From contig CAZWVI010000015.1 in NCBI GenBank assembly GCA_964637165.1, forward strand, positions 6,785-70,784: a DNA stretch of 64,000 nucleotides. Direction: 5' to 3'. Source of the stretch: CAZWVI01 sp964637165 (GTDB lineage Bacteria > Planctomycetota > UBA1135). Below are positions 59,313 to 64,000 of the stretch, in pieces. Position 1 is the first letter of the stretch. Each line of letters opens with the position of its first letter. Under the pieces are notes generated by a model that was not told the origin of the DNA, ran no database searches, and saw nothing but the letters and a program-made list of their open reading frames with translations. The position numbers were made by a program, and so were the translations under genes.

Positions 59313-60354
59313 ATAGTGCCGCTGAAACCTTTAACGCGCCAGATGGCGCTAGGTGTCCTGCGTTGAAAAAATCTCCGGCTTGTAGCTTTAGGCGCGGGTC
59401 ACTAATGCTCGAATTGAAGTCGTTAGGGTTACTCCAATTAATAAGTTGAGTATCTTTAGTGCTTTGCCGGAGCCATGCTTTGAATTGATTATCCGCGGCC
59501 ACGTCTTTGTTCTCTAAGTAATCAAAGCCAAATGGAGTGGCCAGTAAAATAAGTTTGGCGTTATGAGCACGGCACTTTTCTTTTGCATACTCCAAGTGCC
59601 TCTGCCAATTTTGACCAATTTGAAGTGGCTGGCTACGCGCTAATTGTTTTCGCAGTTCATGACGTGCGTTTTCCTGAGCTTTTTTAGTTAACACACCTCC
59701 GCGTTTTAGGTCTGCCGAAATTTGAGCATTGGTCCAAAAGCCTCCGCGTAGGTTTTGGGAATTGCTCAGTCGCTGTTGCCAGGCTTGCCAATATTTCGGG
59801 TAGGGGATTGTTGAGGCGACGCGCCATAATGATTTTTGCCCATCAAATATTCGGCCTAGGCCGAGTTTTCGTTGTTGCCAAGTGGCGGTTGATGAAAAAT
59901 CAAAACTGCTACTAATAGGCGCGAACCATTCCCAATATTGATCCACGGTGTCGTCGTCGCGTAATTCATTCCAGTAACTTGAGGTGGCCTCGATGATGAC
60001 AACTTTGGGACGGCGACCATTCGCAAAGCTTTGGTCGATGAGGGTGTCCAACTGTGGCGCAAACCCGCCGTGAATGCTCAGACTCCAAACCTCAAAATCA
60101 TCTTGTTGTTGACCCAATTGATCGGCCATAAAGCGTGGTAGGGTGCCCCAACGCATGCAGGATGAGCCCAATAGAACGACCTCCGGCTGGGTCTTGGCAT
60201 GGTTTAAATAGGTCGGGAAAATTTCATAACCTCGTTGCTTGCCGCTGGTGTTAAACCAACGCAATTCAGTGTAATCCCGCACGAATAGGCAGATCCCGCA
60301 GCATATAGCAGCCCCAATTATGACCCGAAGATGGAAGTTTAGAGCAGTCGACAT
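59275..60354 (-). CDS. SGNH-hydrolase-like membrane-anchored partner of MBOAT
   Basis: 359 residues from ATG 60354, which overlaps the MBOAT stop by one base (TAATG). One N-terminal membrane helix (about 8-24) anchors a periplasmic domain. Block I reads V-V-L-L-G-S-S-C-M-R-W-G (about 60-71, nucleophile Ser in G-S-S), and block V reads D-F-F-N-A-G-H-L-A-P (about 335), giving the Asp/His pair. This is the pattern of DltD/AlgJ/AlgX-like proteins that take the acyl group from an MBOAT and place it on an extracellular polymer. It ends 38 bp inside citF on the other strand. Confidence 0.78.
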   Translation of the reverse strand: MSTALNFHLRVIIGAAICCGICLFVRDYTELRWFNTSGKQRGYEIFPTYLNHAKTQPEVVLLGSSCMRWGTLPRFMADQLGQQQDDFEVWSLSIHGGFAPQLDTLIDQSFANGRRPKVVIIEATSSYWNELRDDDTVDQYWEWFAPISSSFDFSSTATWQQRKLGLGRIFDGQKSLWRVASTIPYPKYWQAWQQRLSNSQNLRGGFWTNAQISADLKRGGVLTKKAQENARHELRKQLARSQPLQIGQNWQRHLEYAKEKCRAHNAKLILLATPFGFDYLENKDVAADNQFKAWLRQSTKDTQLINWSNPNDFNSSISDPRLKLQAGDFFNAGHLAPSGALKVSAALSKQLVKLAALHQ

Positions 60355-61760
60355 TAGAACTGAAAATAGATGAAGGGGGTTGCTGAATCTTGTAAGACTG
60401 CGACTAGACCCAATAGAAGGGCCAATAGTGCCCCAATGAATTCTGGCCTCAATTGGGCGACTGCGCGTTCGAGTTTTTGACCAGGAATTGGCGATATGCA
60501 GAACCATGCAATGCAGACCAAAGCCAACAGGGTATGCGCTCCGTCAGCGTGGTCTCCGCCGCGTCCGCGGAGAATCGCCAACCAAACGTCTAGTGCTTGT
60601 TCAAAGGATTCTCCGCGAAAAAATGGTCCGGAAAAACACCAAAAGCTAAATGTGGCAAACTTTTGCCAGGCCATAGGTAATGGGGCATCAGAAAGTTGTC
60701 TCCCCTGTGCCTTACGTTGTGCTGCTCGAATGCTTGAGACCATTAAACCTAATCCGAAAATTAGGCCCCACACCGGGTAAGTCCAGCCCGCGCCATGCCA
60801 AAGACCAGCTAAGAACATGGTCATTACTACATTAAATAAGGTGCGAGTGCGCCCGCGGCGGTTGCCGCCCATCGCCGAATAAAAATAATCGCGAATCCAT
60901 TCGGTAAGTGTTATGTGCCAGCGTGAAATAAGCTCGCTGATGGTACGCGCGGTGTAGGGTGAGCGAAAGTTTTCAGGAAGTTTGAAGCCAAGCATTCGCG
61001 CACAGCCAATGGCGATACGACTATAGCCATCGAAGTCGCCGTATAGTTGGAAGGCGTAAGCATAAATCGCCAAGATCGCTCCGTAACTTCCAAAAGCACT
61101 GGGGTCATCATAGAAGGGGTCAACAATTCCGCGACCGATGGTGTCGGCAATGACTACCTTTTTGAAAAGGCCCGACATTATTTCTGTTAATCCGCGCGTG
61201 AAGTCTTTGTACCGCGGTATAGCTTTAGCTGAATTTAATTGCGGCAGAAATTCTTTTGCACGAACGATTGGTCCAGCGACAAGTTGTGGGAAAAACGCAA
61301 CGAAAAGCGCAAAGTCGCATATTGATTTGGTAGGAGTAATTTCTTTTCGGTAAATGTCAATGGTGTATGACAAAGTTTGAAATGTATAAAATGAAATACC
61401 AATTGGTAATATAAAATTAAGTAAGGGGAGATGAACTCCTAATAGTTGGTTCAAGCTCTCCGCAAAAAAATCATGGTATTTGAAAATCCCAAGTAAGCCT
61501 AGGTTGCCAATTAAAGATAAGCCCAGCCATCGGCGGCGGTTTGCCTGCTTTGAGCAGTTGAAAATTTTCTGGCCAACAACATAGTCGAGGGCGGTTGAAA
61601 AAATAATTAGCGACAAAAAGCGCCAATCCCAGCATGCGTAGAAGAACCAGGATGCTGCCAATAAAAATGGTTTCCGCCCACGGCCTTGATGCCGAAGAAA
61701 CATGTCCACAAAGAGGACCCCGCTGAAAAACAGCAGAAAGGCGGTGCTATTGAAGCCCAT
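60354..61760 (-). CDS. MBOAT-family O-acyltransferase (AlgI/DltB-like)
   Basis: 468 residues with about ten membrane helices. It moves an acyl (usually acetyl) group across the membrane for transfer to a polysaccharide. Landmarks are 'LLAASWFFYACWDWRF' (about 33-48), 'LPIGISFYTFQTLSYTIDIYR' (described by its ends; about 118), 'FFPQLVAGPIVRAKEFLPQL', 'YGDFDGYSRIAIGCARMLGF', 'RWHITLTEWIRDYFY' and the catalytic histidine in 'FLAGLWHGAGWTYPVWG' (about 317). Paired by one-base overlap with the SGNH gene. The polymer is unknown. Confidence 0.92.
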   Translation of the reverse strand: MGFNSTAFLLFFSGVLFVDMFLRHQGRGRKPFLLAASWFFYACWDWRFLSLIIFSTALDYVVGQKIFNCSKQANRRRWLGLSLIGNLGLLGIFKYHDFFAESLNQLLGVHLPLLNFILPIGISFYTFQTLSYTIDIYRKEITPTKSICDFALFVAFFPQLVAGPIVRAKEFLPQLNSAKAIPRYKDFTRGLTEIMSGLFKKVVIADTIGRGIVDPFYDDPSAFGSYGAILAIYAYAFQLYGDFDGYSRIAIGCARMLGFKLPENFRSPYTARTISELISRWHITLTEWIRDYFYSAMGGNRRGRTRTLFNVVMTMFLAGLWHGAGWTYPVWGLIFGLGLMVSSIRAAQRKAQGRQLSDAPLPMAWQKFATFSFWCFSGPFFRGESFEQALDVWLAILRGRGGDHADGAHTLLALVCIAWFCISPIPGQKLERAVAQLRPEFIGALLALLLGLVAVLQDSATPFIYFQF

Positions 61761-61801
61761 TCCCTAAAGATTATGCGGGATTGGGCAAGTAATGTGAATG
61801 C

Positions 61802-63025
61802 TTAGTTGTAGTTTTCCCAGACGCGTTGCAGCACGACTCCGCCATTGCTGTCTACCATGTGGATTCCATCAGGCTCATTGTTGATTAGAGTTGGATCTAG
61901 AATTACCTGCGCATTCGCGAAATCAGTTAGTTGATTAACCACTACCAGTTGACCATTCACCAATAAACTCCGTAGGCCTTCACCGCTATTCCAAAAACTG
62001 AACCCATGAACCTGACCGCCGCCAATGAACGGGTCGGTGGTCACTTTTGCGCCAGGTGCCAACAGGCCAACCTTCGAGGAACTTCCTGATGTCCCAATTT
62101 GGCACGATGAAAAGTAGACTGTATTCCGTGGGCCGGAACGGAGGTCGTACTCAGGTTCGCAGTAAACCACAACGCCGCCAAGTAGTTGGCATTGATTAAT
62201 CGTGAGTGTGTCGCCTGGGTCAAGAATGAAAACGGCGAGGTCGTTAACTATAGTTTGGGAAATCGTGTCCACATGGTCAAAGATGGTGACTCCGGCTTGT
62301 GGGGTGAGGTAGTCGTCTAGATTCCAAGATGGCATGCGCACACTTTGGTCGATGATTTGTTCGTCAGTTCCCCATCCAATGTAAACGTTGGATGTGTATT
62401 TGAAAATCGTGCCAGTAACTTGGGACCATTGAATCCACATGTTTCCGAGTAAGCCGGGGCCGCCGGGGATCCAAGTTCCAGTGCCGGTGGCGGGATCGTA
62501 TTGCCAATCTTGAATAATTCCGAGTGCGTCCGGCATCAGCAGGTCGCCAACAATTTGCATTGATGTAATGTCAAAGTCACTACCAAGAAAGAGCAGTGCT
62601 TTGTCTGATGTGGAAATGCTGGTCGCTGAAGTTAGCTCGGCGGTGATTTTGGATGCGCCTGCGCCGGCTTGGCCATTTATGTCAAGTGTTGTGAGGCCAT
62701 TATTGTCGGACCGAGTGATGTCGAATTGCAAATCACCTAAGTCGATTCCTCCGCCGGTGGTGCCTTGCCAGTTTGGGTCGAGAAGCAGTTGGCGTTGTGC
62801 AAATTCGAGGCCGGATTGAGTAGCTAGGTCAGATTGCAATTCTTGCGTTGCGTTATTGGCGACCTGCATTTGGAGTTTGATAGATGAGCCGAACGAGGCG
62901 GCTAGGGTGGCCACGATTCCGGTTAGCACAAGGGCGAAAAGGAAGACCGCGCCGCGTTCTTGTTCACGGCCACGAAGATGTGGCCCAAATCCTTGTGGCA
63001 AATGATGTTGTGCTTTTATCTGCAT
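61802..63025 (-). CDS. PilX/GspK-like type IV pilus or type II secretion-associated protein
   Basis: 407 residues. A cytoplasmic leader of about 24 residues (R-G-R-E-Q-E-R) precedes 'GAVFLFALVLTGIVATLAASF' (described by its ends; about 25-45), a pilin-like hydrophobic helix, then 'NATQELQSDLATQSGLEFAQRQLL', the pattern of PilX/GspK minor pilins ('A..A...GL..A...L'). The large C-terminal part is beta-rich, with 'GAKVTTDPFIGGGQVHGFSFWNSG' resembling right-handed helices or polymer-binding folds. No other pilus gene lies nearby in the window. Assembly role is moderate in confidence; the tail function is unknown. Confidence 0.65.
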   Translation of the reverse strand: MQIKAQHHLPQGFGPHLRGREQERGAVFLFALVLTGIVATLAASFGSSIKLQMQVANNATQELQSDLATQSGLEFAQRQLLLDPNWQGTTGGGIDLGDLQFDITRSDNNGLTTLDINGQAGAGASKITAELTSATSISTSDKALLFLGSDFDITSMQIVGDLLMPDALGIIQDWQYDPATGTGTWIPGGPGLLGNMWIQWSQVTGTIFKYTSNVYIGWGTDEQIIDQSVRMPSWNLDDYLTPQAGVTIFDHVDTISQTIVNDLAVFILDPGDTLTINQCQLLGGVVVYCEPEYDLRSGPRNTVYFSSCQIGTSGSSSKVGLLAPGAKVTTDPFIGGGQVHGFSFWNSGEGLRSLLVNGQLVVVNQLTDFANAQVILDPTLINNEPDGIHMVDSNGGVVLQRVWENYN

Positions 63026-63097
63026 GACACATTTGCGGATGAAAAAAGCGAAAATATTACTTTATTGGGCCTGTTTGAGGTAGATTTAGGCATGCAA

Positions 63098-63949
63098 ATG
63101 CCTGCAAAGAAGTCGCTGCCAGTCCTGGTTGTTGCTCTAAGTTGTTTCTGTTCATGCTTTTACGTGAGCGGAGTCGGCGGCGGTAATTCTGGAGAGGGCT
63201 CAGATCCACCGGTTTTGGGAGGTGTTTGGGCGTTTCAGTGGGAAAATATGGGTGGCACTTGTGGTGCTGGAGGTGGGTATGAAGTTGTGGCCGCCAAGTT
63301 TTTGCAGAATGGCTGGGATTTGAGCATTTTGCTGGATGTTGACGGCAATAGTGCATTTGATGACGGTGTTTCGCTGGATGGCAGTATTAGTAAAAATGGT
63401 GATCAAGTCTTAGTGACGGGTAGTTATGAATATGGAGGAGAATCGATAACTCTCAATGGCTCCTTGGAATTCATGACCTTTGGATATATGACTGGAATGT
63501 TGACAAGGGAAATTGATGGTACCTGCTCCGAGGATTTGGGTTGTTCTGTCTTATGGACAAGTAATGCTCCAACATATGACCTGAGTGGAGTGTGGAATAT
63601 GGTCTCAACTATTGCGTGGGTAGATGGAAGTTGTTCACTTAGTGCTGGGTCCAGTGTTACAGAAGAGTGGGTGATAGAGTCAATCGATAGTGGATTGACT
63701 CCTGGTTTAATAAAGATTACGGTTGATGGTGGAGTCGAGTTTATTGGGGTAATGAATTCTTCTCAGTTAACGTTTGGGAGACGATATGAGTTGGGCTTTG
63801 AGACAATTATTTGGCAGTACACATCTATGAATGTAGACGAGTGGGGTGGGAGCAATGGGACGGGTGCGATGTTTGGGACGGTTCTTGGGATTGTTGAGGC
63901 GGGGGATATGTGTACGTTTGGGATGGATTTGTCGAGTTCACGGAGCTAA
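63098..63949 (+). CDS. Hypothetical lipoprotein with two repeat domains
   Basis: 283 residues from ATG 63098, preferred because AGG at 63088-63090 is 7 bp upstream; the ATG at 63092 is the alternative. The signal is followed by S-C-F-C-S-C-F, giving several candidate lipid-modified cysteines. Two beta-rich halves each begin with a 'GVW' strand (G-G-V-W-A-F-Q at about 41 and L-S-G-V-W-N-M-V at about 163) and contain cysteine pairs, suggesting an internal duplication of a lipocalin-like or similar barrel. No family recognised. Confidence 0.65.
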   Translation: MPAKKSLPVLVVALSCFCSCFYVSGVGGGNSGEGSDPPVLGGVWAFQWENMGGTCGAGGGYEVVAAKFLQNGWDLSILLDVDGNSAFDDGVSLDGSISKNGDQVLVTGSYEYGGESITLNGSLEFMTFGYMTGMLTREIDGTCSEDLGCSVLWTSNAPTYDLSGVWNMVSTIAWVDGSCSLSAGSSVTEEWVIESIDSGLTPGLIKITVDGGVEFIGVMNSSQLTFGRRYELGFETIIWQYTSMNVDEWGGSNGTGAMFGTVLGIVEAGDMCTFGMDLSSSRS

Positions 63950-63960
63950 CCAACGGGACA

Positions 63961-63981
63961 CTGGCCCAGTTCGCTGGGTCA
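63961..63981 (+). repeat. REP-like hairpin repeat, copy 9 (degenerate)
   Basis: TGGCCC (63962-63967), loop AGTTCGCT, GGGTCA (63976-63981), 12 bp after the lipoprotein stop. The GACTC tail is changed to GACAC and the stem has one mismatch. Confidence 0.6.
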
Positions 63982-64000
63982 AGAATTACAAAAAATAGGA

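Noticed and set aside
8245..63981. CRISPR array or insertion sequence ends for the hairpin repeats
   Set aside because: Copies are kilobases apart or in inverted pairs, without regular spacers, cas genes, transposase or consistent target duplications.
1..64000. rRNA or tRNA genes, prophage, integron, plasmid origin
   Set aside because: No cloverleaf-like sequences, rRNA core motifs, integrase, phage structural or replication genes were recognised on reading both strands.

Overview
The window looks like a chromosomal segment of a marine or groundwater Planctomycetota-type bacterium, probably a lineage near Saltatorellus/Engelhardtia-like planctomycetes. This is an inference. It rests on many secreted FG-GAP, beta-helix, sulfatase, DUF1028 and YHYH proteins, and on a recurrent ~100-residue C-terminal beta-sandwich module that I associate with those planctomycetes. 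No rRNA, tRNA, CRISPR array, prophage or transposase gene was seen. Several starts are GTG or TTG, and some genes overlap tail to tail.

Layout. 1-5740 (minus): heavy-metal-type RND efflux operon (outer membrane factor, running off the window; permease; adaptor; His-rich membrane peptide), preceded by a fatty-acid desaturase. 6884-11225 (plus): secreted phytase-like protein, an alpha/beta hydrolase fused to an N-formylglutamate-amidohydrolase-like domain, and a beta-helix protein. 11367-13069 (minus): sulfatase-like/TPR lipoprotein broken by a one-base frameshift. 13150-15075: Uup-type ABC-F ATPase. 15080-15578: a scar where the 3' end of a VCBS-repeat gene and the 3' end of a cytochrome cd1 nitrite reductase gene (nirS) meet at their broken 5' sides. 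15686-18507: U32 peptidase-family hydroxylase-like protein, ferredoxin and amino-acid permease. 18665-22964: beta-helix protein, EamA transporter, VCBS-repeat protein.

Catabolic core. 23028-29526 carries the aerobic (epoxide) benzoyl-CoA pathway: a 3-hydroxyacyl-CoA dehydrogenase, a BoxR-type repressor (HTH plus shikimate-kinase-like sensor), then boxC-boxB-boxD. The boxR/boxC gap holds two direct copies of a 15-bp palindrome exactly 30 bp apart. 33318-38354 carries a TetR regulator and all four subunits of an ATP-dependent class I benzoyl-CoA reductase (Azoarcus bzdNOPQ type) plus a small CxxC protein. So an oxygen-dependent and an oxygen-independent way of breaking the ring of the same intermediate lie about 4 kb apart. 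They are separated by a DUF1028 protein, an RRM RNA-binding protein and a small secreted protein. BoxA, benzoate-CoA ligase and the dienoyl-CoA hydratase branch are not in the window.

38243-48842: secreted phosphodiesterase-like protein, a YHYH/YtkA-like/MauG-type dihaem peroxidase cassette, an intact sulfatase followed by a truncated tandem copy, an FG-GAP protein and a Pla-1/cef-type lipase lipoprotein. 49022-56478 (minus): citrate synthase, subtilisin-like protease, Nfu Fe-S carrier, NodU/CmcH carbamoyltransferase and a HEAT-like secreted protein. 56531-59312 (plus): citrate lyase as a CitD-CitE fusion followed by CitF. 59275-61760 (minus): SGNH plus MBOAT acetylation pair. 61802 to end: PilX/GspK-like pilin-associated protein and a lipoprotein.

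A short interspersed hairpin repeat (GACTCTGACCCC, 5-7 nt loop, GGGTCA) occurs at nine places, all intergenic. Copies sit 0-2 nt from stop codons at five gene ends, and in three places two copies form an inverted pair, as in REP/BIME elements.
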